64,000 nt of DNA from Bombardia bombarda (lineage: Eukaryota > Ascomycota > Sordariomycetes > Sordariales > Lasiosphaeriaceae). Both the position numbers and the translations under genes were made by a program. Positions within the stretch are counted from its first letter, which is position 1; each line of letters opens with the position of its first letter. The stretch covers positions 930,001 to 994,000 of the forward strand of contig JAULSR010000003.1 of NCBI GenBank assembly GCA_030512295.1, given 5' to 3'. Positions 1-13,300 of the stretch are shown piece by piece. The notes beneath the pieces are model-generated. The model saw only the letters and a list, made by a program, of their open reading frames with translations. It made no database searches and was not told the DNA's origin.

Positions 1-3000
1 TTCGTTCAAGGAATGACGGAGAAGATAGGTAAATGTCGTATGGTTATCGCTGAACGCCGGTCACAAAGTCGAAACTTTTGAAAGAGATGGTCGTTAGCAA
101 ACCCACGAGAAAGCAGTTGAAGAAATGAATAACATGATGCATAAAAACAGAGAGCCGAGATGACTGCAAGGTTAGAATCCAGAGGCGGCCGTGAGAGGGT
201 GACCGTGTCCATGCAAGATCCATCGGAGGTCGCTACATGCGCTGGCGCGGCGGGCACTTGGACGGCGGGCATTTAGGAATTGCCAGGTCAAAGATTGATG
301 GGAGCAACCGTCGAGGCCCCGCTGAGCCTCCCGAGTGCACTGCTGTTCCTTGAGGACCAAGCTCTGACTCCCATCTCACTAGGTCAAGTCCATAAAGGTC
401 AAGACTGAACAGACGGCCCATCCCAACTTCACAGAATTTCTCGATATGGGCAGATTGTTGTAGCAAGTCCCCGTTTCGATCACATGTCCACCATGGCAAC
501 CATCAAGATATTTGTTCACTAGCCGTTCCGAAAGGTGTGTCGGATACACGGCATAACGAGAGGTTGCCTAACATCCACAGGGATGATGATGGATCGTGAT
601 ATGCATTAGGATACCGGCATCAGGATATCCACTGCGTCGTCCAGCACATTTTGAACATTGCCATCTACCATTGTTGCCACAGTCCAAGGTCGAGTCTTCA
701 TGCATGTTCCAAAGAAGCAAGACAATTCGGTCGACAACGTCAATCGCTAGGACGATCCTCAAATAGTGTGCGTTTTGCGATCCAACATAATTGCAGAAGT
801 GATATCTTGAAAAAGGGGGCTGGACAAAAAACAAAACGAAAACAAACTTACCCGTGAACAAAACCAGGTCTAAAACAACGACGCCGTAATAGCCGACTTG
901 AAGAAGCCTAAAGTTAAGCCGAAGCAGCACGTCAAGATGGCTATCGAGAGTGGCTGAATATGGTAGATACCCCGCGTATGTCGATGATAACCCAGCGAAG
1001 AAATCGGACAAAGGTAAGTGTCGAGAATTAGTATCGGATGACGATTCAAAGGCGAAGGTCAAAACCAAGGAGCCGAGGAAGTTGATCGACGTTCAAGACA
1101 GGTGCCACACCAAAAGCAATGAAGATCCGGACGAGATTCTAGGAATTGCAGGATCAACTCCGATAGTAAATGGCAACCTAGAAGTTGGACTGTTAGTGAT
1201 TGCCAAATTAGATTCTTTAAATGCCACTTAGCAGCGGTCAGTATAGCAGGCAAGATCCAAGTTAACAACACCAGAGCGAGACCAAGCATTTCTGTGACGC
1301 TACACTGCTCGGCTAAAGCACACGCCTCTTAGCTCGGCACACAGGAATCCTTTGTGTATCCCCGGACACTAAGTGCCCTGACCTGGCAAACCCTACACTT
1401 CCTTGACCCAGGACGCTGACGAGGATCGTACCAGGAGATGGCTAGGATCCTCCACCTCGGATGCAGATCAGTTTGGTGTCGCATTGACACGATAACCGGG
1501 ATATCGAAACCCGTCTGAATCAAGCAGTTTAAAAGCTTGCGTATGGTAGTCAGACTCGAGACGCATCATCGCCTTGCTGATGAGAATCGTCCAATATGTC
1601 CGTGGTAAAGTGACGGGATCATGTCGACTTAAAAGCTTCCACTCGCTTCAAGAGATCCCAAGCAGAAAGAACGGCTCCTTCAGGGCTGCCGGGTGCGGAT
1701 TTATCCTCGCTGGCGCTCTACCAAACATGCAGGTAGCAATTCAACATCGCCTTTTAGTAGGTTGGAAAGCTTTGGGTGTTGTCGGATGAAGGCATGACCA
1801 GATCAAAGCTGAAGTGAAAGTGTGGAAAGTCAAAGTTCGAAAGCCGCTCGCTGTGCTGGAATTCTCGGTTTTGTGCAATGATGTGACCGGGTACTCCGTC
1901 TGTGGCTCATGCTGGAATGGGTGAACAGAGTTCCACGCCCGAACAAGCGAAAGCCCGTTCACCCAAGCGCCAAGCAACGTTGCGACTTTGAAAAGACATC
2001 GGCGACAGCATCTGTGAGGCCCTTGGACAGTTCACCAGAGCCCATACATACGCCCTAGACTCCATCGCTCCCAACTTGTTTCCCCTGAAATCGGGCCACA
2101 AGACGTGATCCGTGCTGGTAGAGCCTTTACTTTGTTGCGGGGAGTGTGATGTCCAAACTCTAAACTCGATCGCCTGGCGAAATGGGAGATAAGATTTACG
2201 TCTGCTGACAGCGTGCGACATTCGGGGTGTGCGGTGGTGTATGCTCTTGAACGACTGACACTTTGAACCGATTTTCGAACAATGTATAGAACCATGTCCG
2301 AAAGCATTGATATGACGAATTAATCGTTGGCTCCACATCCTTTGCAGCTTCTAGTCCAGCATCGCATGCGTCGTGTCGGTATGCAGGGGTTGCAGTCGTC
2401 CAAAGAATCCCTTCAGCCGGGTAAAATGGATTGTGGGTTGTAAAGAGCCCGGGATTGCAACTGGCGGTCTTCGAGAGCCGGAGCAGTTTGGTGTGTGTGT
2501 AGGTTTTCTATGTTGCCCAAGACTGCCCCTTATTCTGCTTCAACCTCCAAATTTCTTGCCACCTGTCTGGGGGTGCTTTTTAGACTTGCTTCGTCCTCTT
2601 TTGCCGTGTTGTCGATTGTCAGAGCCGGCCCCTCTAATGTCCTCCATTCTACCCATCGATCAATGAGTCGAGATCGTGTTGTTCGGCTGTCTCGGATCGA
2701 AGCTGACAGGCGACAGGGTTCCAGAGGCTGGCTCGGTGGGATCGCGACAGAAAGGGTAGAGCTGTGGAAATCCAAGAGCAATATCTCCACCCCTCAATTG
2801 AGTCGTATTTCCAGCCCATCTATTGCAAGCTTCGTGTGCAGACCAATAGCCAGCCCAGCGCAGGTGTTGCGCAACCCTGCTCGTAATGACCCTTCAATCC
2901 GGAGAAGCCGTGTCGTGGGTAATCGGGACCGGTAGCCTGGAGTGTCGGCGGGAACGGTGCGGGTGAATTGGAGTCGCATTTCGGGTACAGTTCGATGATC

Positions 3001-6000
3001 ACGGTTGGAGAGCACGGGCAAGAGTCATATGAAGAGTGACAGTAAGAATAAGTTCAGTACTTACTGTTAGGAGCAGTGGCAGTGGACAAGCACGATCCCT
3101 TTGAGAATATGTTTTCCAGGAAAGTGGCTTCGAGAAACTCCCGCGAAAGCAGAGAAGGACTGGAGTGACGATTGAGGAGTGCGAGGAGGCGTGGAGCCAG
3201 GTGCGTGCAACTGAAGTGAAAACGCACGACTGCGCGCGCGAATTACTAGCAAGGCGTTGAGGTGGTGGTGATGACTCGTAGTCGCAGGTATCGAAGCTGT
3301 CAAGACTGACTGGACTGGGGCGAAGAGAGGCGCTCAACGGAAGGCCAAGTGCGAGGATACGGTAACGGCAAAGACGCGCAACATAAAAGGATGCTTGTGT
3401 GAAATCGCAGCAACGACGACGGGGTAGAGAGAGAAGGATAAAGCACAGAGAGCGCTTCGGTGGAGGGGGGAAGAGAAGAAAAAGAAAACAAGAACTGATG
3501 GGCTGGTGGAGCGCGTGTCGAAGCAGCAGAGGAAGAACCAAAGTAAAAACCGGGAAGGCGCCCGCCCGGGAGAGAATTTGCTTGCTGGGTTGCTGCTGCG
3601 AGTGGATGGCTGATGGGTTGTGGAGGGTGGTTTGGTGGGGAAAGCCCCCCCCCCAGCCCAAAAAGCAGTCGGGCCCAGCGGGCGTAATGATCGCATCAGG
3701 ACTTTCAGGACTGCACCAAGCACCCATGACTGTGCTCCCACAGGAACGCGCCTGCCCTAGATGGATCCATGGATGTAGCTGCAACGAGCCACTTACCTGC
3801 CTACAGCGTATCTACTTTGGTAAGGCAGTTGCCTATTGCTAGACTACCTACAACACGGGCAAGAGCAAACGACGGGGACCTATGGGAAGCTCGCTCACGG
3901 TGCGACCCTCCATTACGCTCACCCGCAGCCACCTGCCCTCCTGCCTTCCAACCTTGGGTACCTTACCTTACCTTGCGCCTGCCCTACCACCACATCGACG
4001 CCAACCGAAGCTCGAGCCGACCTGCCATTCGCCCCAACGAAGACATAATCGGCACCCGGGATATGGGGCAGGGGATGGATGGATGGGTGGGTGGATGGGT
4101 GGATGGATGGGGAGGAGGGAATTCCAACCACAGGTGTCATGCAGGGGAGATGTTGCGGCCACCGAAGCTGGTATTTTTCGGTTGCGGCCAGGCATGCTCA
4201 GATATATGCCTTTTTGTTGCAGCAATTGCAGCATCCGAGGACCGAAGGCCAGCTACATACCTGACTGATTAGGCCGACGACGGGAGTCCGCGACCATTCG
4301 ATGCCTCCTCGAGCATTCGACTTGCACGTCCATCCGGGTGGACATGTAACGCCAGATCCATTCAACAGGTGGAGAGGGCAAAATCTCGAAAACTCCGACG
4401 GCAGCAAGGTGGAGCAAGGGATGCTTCTTCTTCATGTGCAAGTCGAGTTGCTGTCCCGAGCATGCCGCTGCAAAGTCGCAAAGGGGACGGGACTGCGGTT
4501 ACGCACGGAGTATAGGTATAGCGGCCACTGCTTCTATCCATACATGAGCTTCTTCTACTGCGACCATATGATATCGCCGCTGATGTCGAGCGCCTCTCAC
4601 ATCTTGGCTGCTGACGAGAAGGTTGGAGCTTACCTCATGTCCGAGATTCAATGTTCAGCGCCCAGAACTCAGCTTTTGCGCCGCATGTCATTCGCTGCCA
4701 GGCTACTAGCACGATACCAAAGGACATGGACCTGAGGGTCCGCCTCCCTTGCAATCAAAAGACTGCCGTCCGTTGGGCTCGGGTCAAAGTACTTGGCCAG
4801 CAGCCACAAATATTAATAACCATGCTTGGGCAGGATGGGCTTCGACATATGACGCCGGCGCTACGGAGTTTCTCACATATGCAGCGACACCTCAGGATTG
4901 GGTCGAAACACCTAATTAATGTCCATGGGGGAACAAGTCGGTCGTCCAAATGTTGTGTTCTTCTTGTGCAAGGCCCACGTTTCAAGAAGGGTAACATTTG
5001 TTTCGTTTCCCGAGAGTCTTGCCCTACAAGCTGCATCCAAACTCCAGGCTGCCACCACCGCCGTCTAGACCCCTGGACATAAAGCCCGTGCAAAGAGTTG
5101 ATGGTACTGTATGTATGTACAAAAAAAGCTCCGTAGACAGGAAGATCAAAGGGATCTTTAGGGCAGACGAACTGATTCGGATGTACGGCGCATTGACGAG
5201 AGGAGCGGCCTCCTAGAATCCTCATTTTACACATCCGGTAGAAGGCGGATCGTCTGTTTCGCTGCAACCTTCCCCAGATCCCGTGTGGCGTTTGGCGCCG
5301 CCCCCATTCATGCAGACCAGACGTGAGCATTCGACCCAGCCGATCGGCATGATAATCGCATCTTAAAAAAGACCTAACCACCACACAGCCCGATGGAGGA
5401 GAGAAAGAGGAAAGGAGAGGCATGGCATCTGAAAATCACGAGTTGCACGCTCGCCTGAATTCACCTCGAGCCGGCTGTCTTTCGTGCGATTTACGTCTCC
5501 TCTATCAGGGTTCAAAGTTGGCGCCCTGGTACCCAACAAGGCATCCATGGAAACACTAAATTCAAAGAGCTAGGGCGGAGGGCATTCATTAGAGGCGCAA
5601 AGGACTTGAGCGTCGCGCCGGGGTGGTGAGGGGCACGGACAGAAAGCCCTGAAAAAAAGAAATGGAAGAGCTCGCAAAGCTCTTGCTCATCCTGTCGATC
5701 GCTCAAGTCTCTGTGTTAGTGCAGATGGTGCATCTTGGTACACTATACTCACTTCTTTAACAAATCCCAAGCTTTGGTATTTCCACCGACCCTCCGTTCT
5801 CCTTTCATTCAAGGGGAGCTCCAGCCCACTTTCTCTTTCTCCCTGTCATCAACGCGTCCAGCCTCCAAACGCGTCATCGCCCACCCCAAGTCTTCGGGAG
5901 CGAATGAGATGAAGTTTCGCCCAATTGTCTCAAAGGCACTGCTTCCCAAATAACCTTTCGCCGGCCGGTGATAACATCCTATTGGCGGTCAATTTGGAGC

Positions 6001-8639
6001 TCGCCAATCTCAAGTGGCTCGACGGTTTATTGTGAGCTACCCTCACCACGTGCAAACGCAAAGCGCGCCTTTCCGATCACCCGCATTATTTATACGCTTG
6101 CTTTACTGCTCGATCAAAGCAGCACCAGGCACAGGCAGCACTAAAATATAAACCAACAATATCGTGCAACAGATTTCTATGGGCTCTGGGGGCGCTATCA
6201 GAGGCATTCAGCCAGGCACATTCGCACATACGGGCAGATTCGCGGGGCCTGTGATCAAACTTCAACCCGAAATGTCGTCAGTCTGCCTCTTCCATATGAA
6301 GCTGTTTCGAGCTATTTCGGTCCTCATGAAGCTCTCTGCTGCAAGAACACTGCATTTGCACAGCAAGCCCTCCAAAACACGTGTGATCGACGTGATCCCT
6401 GTCGACGAGCTGCTGGAGAGCTGGCGAGCTGGCAGACCATCCCTTTTTTGACCCACGGCATTCGCACACGAAAAAAAGCAACGCAAGCCACAGGCACCGA
6501 GGACCCCTCAGATCGGGATCTCAAATCACGATCCATGTCCCGATTTAGACGCAAATGTAGAGGACCAGAATGTGAGCTGCCATGATGCTGGGAGTCATTG
6601 ACGACGAGGCTTTTTTTGCTCTTCAGCAAAAAGAAAACCTTGCAGACCTCTTGATCTCTTCATCGTAAGAGAAAAAAAAAAAGAGCAATCCACCATTTAC
6701 GAGTCAGCCACGGAAAGATTAACCGAGGGTGCAAGCCCCCAAGTGTGGAAGGGTTCCCGTGAGGGTGGCTAGCGGCGCGCTTTCTCAGATCTGATGGGTG
6801 AGGTATTTCAAGGGGGTGTGCAACTATCAAAACTCAATGAGCAGCAGCCAAGCCTATCCCTCCGAGATCTGTGCGATCAATTCTCCTCATGGGGCAGCCA
6901 ACCCAAAACTTCATGTCGTATCCTCACATGGCGACATAATAAAGCGCACATTTCCGCTTACGCGTCTTTTCATGCTGGACCTTTTATTTTTGCGGCATAT
7001 GGGCTCAATACCATAGAAACACGAACTCACCTGCGATTTCATTTCTACTGCTGCCCAGCTTGGCGGGACGATTTTAATTATTTTTCTCAGCTCGGAAGCT
7101 TCTAGAATAGTGTATCGGACTCCAGACGCTTCTCAAGACGCCAGCGCTTGGCGGTGCAGACGGGTACCTGAAGCCCCAGGTGGGTTACCAGCTTGCGTGG
7201 CGCATCCATTGTGTCTTGGCTCGGGCGCAGCAACCAAGGAGCCCCTTGTCACAGCTCACGACCACATGTGGCTGAGCGACTTTTGGAACGTCCCTAGTGT
7301 CTCTCTCGGCCGCTACCCAGATGGACAGTTGCATCGTCGTCGGCCTTTCAAACTTGCCGGGCTCCCGCCGCCGGCTAAGACTCACCTGCAACCGTGACTG
7401 ATGGTGGACATGGACCTCGGTAGCCTGCCGGATGCCGAAGGGGACAGCAAGCGTTAGCAATCAGGATCCCGGATAGCTATGTCACCCAGGGTCTGTCCAT
7501 CTCAAACCGGCCTAGTCGGCCAGGATCAGAAGCGGAATGTTCAAAACGTTGGTAAACATACGATTTAACATTTAAACTTCTCTAGGCCACAATCTTGCAG
7601 TAGGCAAGCAGGCCAACTTCCACGGGTATCGCATGCGATGGTATATCTAATACCTTATGAGCTTCCTTGTCTCCTCACCTACCTTACCTCGAAAAGTTTA
7701 ATGTGCGGGGTCTGGGTTGGTTCCTGTTCCACTGCCAACGCGGCATGGCAGCCGACGGACGGCGGCTCGATTCTGTTTAGGTTGCAGTAGCGTACCAAAG
7801 TTTTAGACTTAAAAGGTGCATTTTTTGCTGTTGATCTGGCCCGTCTCGGCTATGTCCCCAGTCAACCAGCAACCAGAACCAGCATTCCGCTGTGTGGGAC
7901 CTGATTGGACCCTTGGTAAAGTGTTTCGATATTGCGAAACTTGACCGGAAGTGAAATTGGTGCCAGGTGCAAGTAGTGCCTGGCGTCGGAGAGTTTCTCC
8001 TGTCTATCTGGGCTTTTGATTCCTACCCGTGGCCAATGAGGATGTTGTTTGGGTGTAGGGGCAATGTCCATGTGATAAGGCAAGCGTGAACTCTATCGCA
8101 GCAGGTGATCTCTCTCACCAGAACTTCCGCCAAGCTCTGGCATGATACAGCGAGATCCCCTGAGACCGAGGATGTATGCCCATTCAACATTATGCGGACT
8201 TCAATCTCGCCACTGGCACTCTCTGTATTACTAAAGAGGCGTCACCCATGTCCCTTCAGGTAAAGATGGACATACAAAAGTCGTTCTACTAAAGTACCCT
8301 ATACATTCAGACTCGTTGAAGTGGCGACATTGCGGGAATATTTAACCCACCTCGTGCCGAAGATGTCGGTGGCTGCTCAGATAGGTGGGTCCGATGCAGA
8401 GATAACTGGTGGACTGAGCCATGGTCTGTGGTTAACGATAACTTTAACCAGATATCGGCAACCAAGAAGAGATACCGCGGTAGCTACAACCGCACATGAA
8501 ATGATATCTTACGGGATATTATCACTGATAGCATGGAAGTATATAGAGCCTGACTCTCTTGCAAGAGGTGCGAAGGGAATCTATCGCTAGGTTCATCAAT
8601 GTGTGAGTTCACAGCATTTGCCATGTGTACATTTGACAG

Positions 8640-9860
8640 ATATAATTAGGTATAGTATGAGTCAAAAAGTCTGGACCCCTTCCCAATTTTACCACCTGAT
8701 TGTCCCGCCCTGAGTACCAGAACAGCGAAAGATATCTGAGATCCCATTAGCCTTTCATACGTCGCGACTATCGAAACTCCTTTCACAGTAACCCACACAT
8801 CAAGGCCATCGATATCTGTGTTCTGCAATTCATTATCAACTATACTAATTGGCGATTCATTCATCATCGCTGGAAGTTCATCAATAAAACAGCTACATAT
8901 CATCTAATAAAATCACACATGCTATAACTTTGATGTTGATGGATGTGAACAGCCTGAGCCTCATTAACCCACATAAAACAGGCTGATTCCAGTTACGTCC
9001 CGCTGTCAACTTCGTTACCCGGTCTTTGGACGACCAATCCCATAATCCGCATAAAACCATCCGACGGCATTGATTGCTAAATTCGGCCTCAACATCTTGG
9101 GAACTTCTAGTGACGCCAAGCCGGGATTTATATCATCGAAAAGCGGGAGAATAATCGAAGAAGAGCAATACTTTGGGCGGAAGATTGCCGGGTCCTAAGG
9201 TTTTCCCGTGCATGTGTGGAATTTCTGCATCGTACCTGCATTGGTATTATTTGCGCTTCATAGGCTGCCCGGGATTTTACATTTACTGTCTTGCAGTGAT
9301 TTTAGGTCATGATTCTCTCATATTATTGGTAAAAACCTAGATACTAAATTCTTTCAACCTGAATACCTATTGAATGTAATAATTCTGCATTACCACGAGA
9401 CGATGTGGTGATGGTGTTTTATAATGCGGGATTTGGATAAGTTGATATATGGATGCCTAAGTAAGAATATGCGTCTCATGACTGCTAAACCAGTAGACTT
9501 ATTTTGCGAATGCACGTCATTATTGTCAGTTTCATACAGTTCTATCATAACTCACCAAAATATCTCTGTTCATACAGAATGTAAGAAATCATACAATTTC
9601 TAAAATACGAATGTCCCATTGATTCCACGATATCCATGTAGATCAAAATATCATCGATGATCACTACATTTGTTTGGAGTTTGAATTGTTATTGGCGTCG
9701 ATCGTGTCTAGGCTGGTCGCACACACAAAGTACATGCAATCGCATTAAACCATTAAAAAAACCTCACAATATGAATTAAGCCATAATGAGATAATAAATA
9801 TGAATTTAGTCAATTTCGCTGCTTTCATGATACCTGATGCCTTTTTCTTGGTCGAGATGA
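8640..9860. other. AT-rich block
   Basis: This stretch is visibly richer in A and T than the flanking DNA, with many TAA, TAG and ATAT words and stops in all frames. It resembles RIP-altered or otherwise decayed DNA in filamentous ascomycetes. No transposon protein motif could be read in it, so its origin is unknown. Confidence 0.5.
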
Positions 9861-10198
9861 AGCCATGCTGTAGGTAAATCGAGAGACCAAGTTGCCTATA
9901 AGCTAGCCCGTTTTAGCGAAGGTGGCCCAAGCAGGTCGCATGCGACCGGCTTAGTCACACCTGAAACCGCGGGCCTTTGGAGACGTTGCGTGAGCTTGGC
10001 AGTCTGCCTGACGTGCCGGGGCTGGCGGGGCTGGCGGGGCTGGAGTTGACGGGCTGGCATCTGATGGATCGCAATGGAAGCAGGAGCATTACGAAGGTAG
10101 AAGCACTGATCAAAAACACCAGCAGGCAGGCCAGATAGTTACGAATGCGCTTGCGAGTCTACGCCGCCTGACTGGTTTCTCCGTCGATGCTTGAATAG

Positions 10199-10254
10199 AC
10201 TTCTTTTGCAGCACTTCTTTTGCAGCACTTCTTTTGCAGCACTTCTTTTGCAGC
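10199..10254. repeat. 14-bp minisatellite, four perfect copies
   Basis: The unit ACTTCTTTTGCAGC is repeated four times without a mismatch (starts at 10,199, 10,213, 10,227 and 10,241). It lies about 135 bases upstream of the ECM29 start codon, so it falls in the promoter or 5' leader. Each unit contains a pyrimidine run followed by CAG, resembling a 3' splice site. Confidence 0.95.
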
Positions 10255-10387
10255 CCGATACCCGATTTTTTTTGTCGCGAGATTTCTGCTGGATTTCTAG
10301 GCGCAATTGGCAGTTGATGTCATCGTCCTAACTCCAGTCCCTGACCGCAGCCCCACCACATTCACCCACCACCACCTCACCCCCAGC

Positions 10388-13300
10388 ATGACGAACCCCT
10401 CGACCGAGCAGAGGGAGCTCGACCTGGTGGAAAAGGTCGACTTCCGCATTTTAGGTGTCTCCAACAATGAGGAGAAGCTCCAGCAGCTGCTCAAGGTGTA
10501 CTTACCACCTCTGCTCCTAAAGGCAGGCAGCGAGTATGCCTCGGTCCGCAACAAGGTGCGCGTGCTTATCAAAGACCCCTTTTATATATTGGCAAAAAAG
10601 ATATGAAGTGAAACTTACTCATAGTGCGCCCACAGGTTGTCGTGATAAGTCAGCGACTTCACACATTTATCCAGCCACCAGGGTATGTGTCCCCCTCTCC
10701 AAGCAGAATACATCGTGATGGCATGACTGATGATCCAGCATAGCATCGTCCTGCCCGTCGCCGCTCTGCTTGATCAGTACAAAGCAGCCGCGTCTCCTCT
10801 GCTGAAGCACCTTGACTTGACCTTCATCCAACACAGTGTCAGACGACTCGAGGCGTCTGAGCGACGTAGCCTAGTCCCCAAAGCCATCCGCGGTATTGGA
10901 TCCGACTCGGGATCAACGGTTGCCGGCCTCTTCAACGTCCTACTTCGCCTCCTCGGCGACCTCAGGTTACCCCCTCGCGCAAGCAAAGAGGATCTGTCCC
11001 TCCGCGAAGACATCGGCCTCTCCGACCCCAAGGATGCCGCCTTCGTTGCCGAATGGCTAGGGAAACTACTGCTCCTCCGGACAAACGCGGCGGGCCCAAC
11101 TGCCTCTCCCGGACTGTCGGACGCAGACATTGCTTTCCTCACACTTGGCAAACCAGATACCTGGGCGCTCTCAGCTAAGGGCCTGAGTCTCCCCGAGACG
11201 CGCATAAAGGTTGCCACCTTCCTCACAAGCGGCGCCTTCACCGACGAAGAGCGATTCATCCCCGCCATCTACGCCGCCGCTAGCGGAGATTCACGCGTTT
11301 CCGAACTTGGCGATGACATGCTAAAGAGGAGCGCCATATCGCTCGAAGACCCAGCCCTGATCAAGAAGCTCTTCCAAGCCCACTCAAAACTGCCCGCCCC
11401 CTACCGGATACGCATCCTCGGCCTTCTCAGCAAGTCGGAGATTGCGACAACCTTCACAGATGAGATCCTCGCCACTTTTCGCCAAAATGTCGCCAGTCAG
11501 GCCACCGAGAGTTCCGACGCCATGCAAATAGATGGCCAGCCACCCTCGCGCAAGGCTGCAGGCTTGGAACAAACAAAAGTCCATCGCGCGCTGTTCGAGT
11601 ACATCAACTGGGTTGCCCGGATCGGCTCCAAAAAGACCGACTTCAACAGGATCGGCCCGCCGCTCGTCCAGCTCCTGAGAGACTTTATCCAGGACCAAGG
11701 CTGGCCAAAGCCAGAGAGCCAGTCGCTGGACGACATCACACTGCGCTCACGCGCCTACGAGACAATCGGTGTCCTGGCAAAAGGCACGTCAATGCCGACC
11801 GACGACCGTCTCTCCCTCACCTCATGGCTGTTCCGCTCGCTGGCGGAGGACCCCACCCCCGACGTGGTCGTCAACATCGACGGCGCGCTCTCCAGCCTCA
11901 CGAGCATCTTCAAACCACCCCTCGAGCCAACCACGCACGAGCGCCTGCGCTCTATCCTCCTCATGTACATGGTGCAGCAAGGGGAAGAAGACGGCGGCAG
12001 CAGCGACATCGTGCGCAGCGCCCGCCACGCCGCGACCAAGTGGGCCAACAACTGCCTGCCCTTCTCCGACATCAGCGCGCGCTGGATCGACATCCTGGCC
12101 GTCGCCGGCCGGCGCGACGAGCGCAGCGACGTGGTCGAGGAGGGCCAGAAGGGCCTCGACCCGTGGACGTACTACGCCAACGACGACAGGTCAACCGAGC
12201 TGCCCGCGTGGCAGGACATGGTGCAGACCTTCTTCAAGGAGCCCATGACGCATCTGAGCGCCGCCGCTCCCTCGGTGCCTGGTCAGAATGAGGGTCAGGG
12301 GGGCATGGACGTCGACGAGGAGTCGGTCTTCCGCAACTTCCCCGGCGACGCCTTCATCGCCTTCCCCGTGGCCGTCGACTACTGCAAGCGGATCCTGTTC
12401 CTCGCCGCCCTGAAGGGGACGTTCAAGGTCGAGCCGGGCTGGGAGCGCCAGCTGCTGACGCTGGTGCACTCTGACCTTGCGACGAGACAGGCCATTCGCA
12501 CGTATTTTGCCTCTGAGTCGGCGTACGGGCGGTCGGTGTCGGACTTGCTGCATGCTGCGTTTGAGGGGATGATCAAGGAGAACGCGAGGGTCGCGGAGAA
12601 GTGCGCGCGGTCGTTTGTGGATATTGCGTCGTTTGTGCCGAGGGCCGTGCTGGAGCCGCTTGTGTCGCGGTCGGTCGAGCTGCTGCCGCTGGTTACGTCG
12701 AACAGGAAGGAGTTCCGGGCGCTGGGGGCGAAGGCGTTTGGGATTTTGGCTGCGCATCCGAAGAATGGGGCTGAGGCTGTGGCGAAGTCCAAGGCGGCTT
12801 TGGTGAATGTTACTCAGACGCTGAAGACGGCGATTGGGTCTGACTTGAATGCTGTCGAGGGTGCCTTCCTCGCGCTGGCGCATCTTGCTTCTAGGTTGGT
12901 TTATTACTCTGCTGAGACGAAGGACGAGGTTGTTGGTGATCTGGGCGAGATTTTTCCGACGTTGGATTCTATATCTTCATCATCTGTCTCGACGCAGGAG
13001 GCGTTGTTTGAGGCGTACGCCCAGCTGTGGACGGCGGGTATCCAGACTTTTCCGGCGGCAGAGAAGGAGAAAGACAGTCACAAGGAGTTCATCACCAAAG
13101 CTTTTATTGACCCCCTAGTACTTCACGCCAAGAAGGGCAACGAGAAAGCTATCACAGCACTTGGAAGACTAGCCATCTCCCTCCCAGTCACCGACGCAGC
13201 AGCCACCGACAAGTCCCCAGACGACGACATCCTCGCCCTGGTCCTGGAGAAGCTCTACGCCCTGTACGAGATCAAGCAAGCAGAGGTGCACTTCGCCGTC

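Larger units (their letters stand above)
1..10387. other. gene-poor left flank
   Basis: No convincing gene is visible in this stretch. Open frames on both strands are short, overlap one another, lack recognisable domains and cannot be joined through good introns into a conserved protein. The stretch holds a WD-like low-complexity GGAT/GGGT run near 4,074-4,112, several poly-A or poly-T runs, an AT-rich block at about 8,640-9,860 and a minisatellite at 10,199-10,254 just before ECM29. It may contain lineage-specific or decayed genes that cannot be recognised from sequence alone. Confidence 0.6.

Noticed and set aside
950..1231. Charged open frame (ending LEVGLLVIAKLDSLNAT) with a GTAAGT-like donor inside
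   Set aside because: It starts at a GTG, has no partner exon that keeps frame, and shows no recognised motif; could be a relic but cannot be supported.
4755..5423. 222-residue minus-strand open frame
   Set aside because: Composition is Cys/Arg/Trp-rich without pattern, no domain, and several frames overlap it; looks like chance.
8646..8903. 85-residue minus-strand open frame in the AT-rich block
   Set aside because: Isolated, no splice partners or motif, and in DNA that looks decayed.
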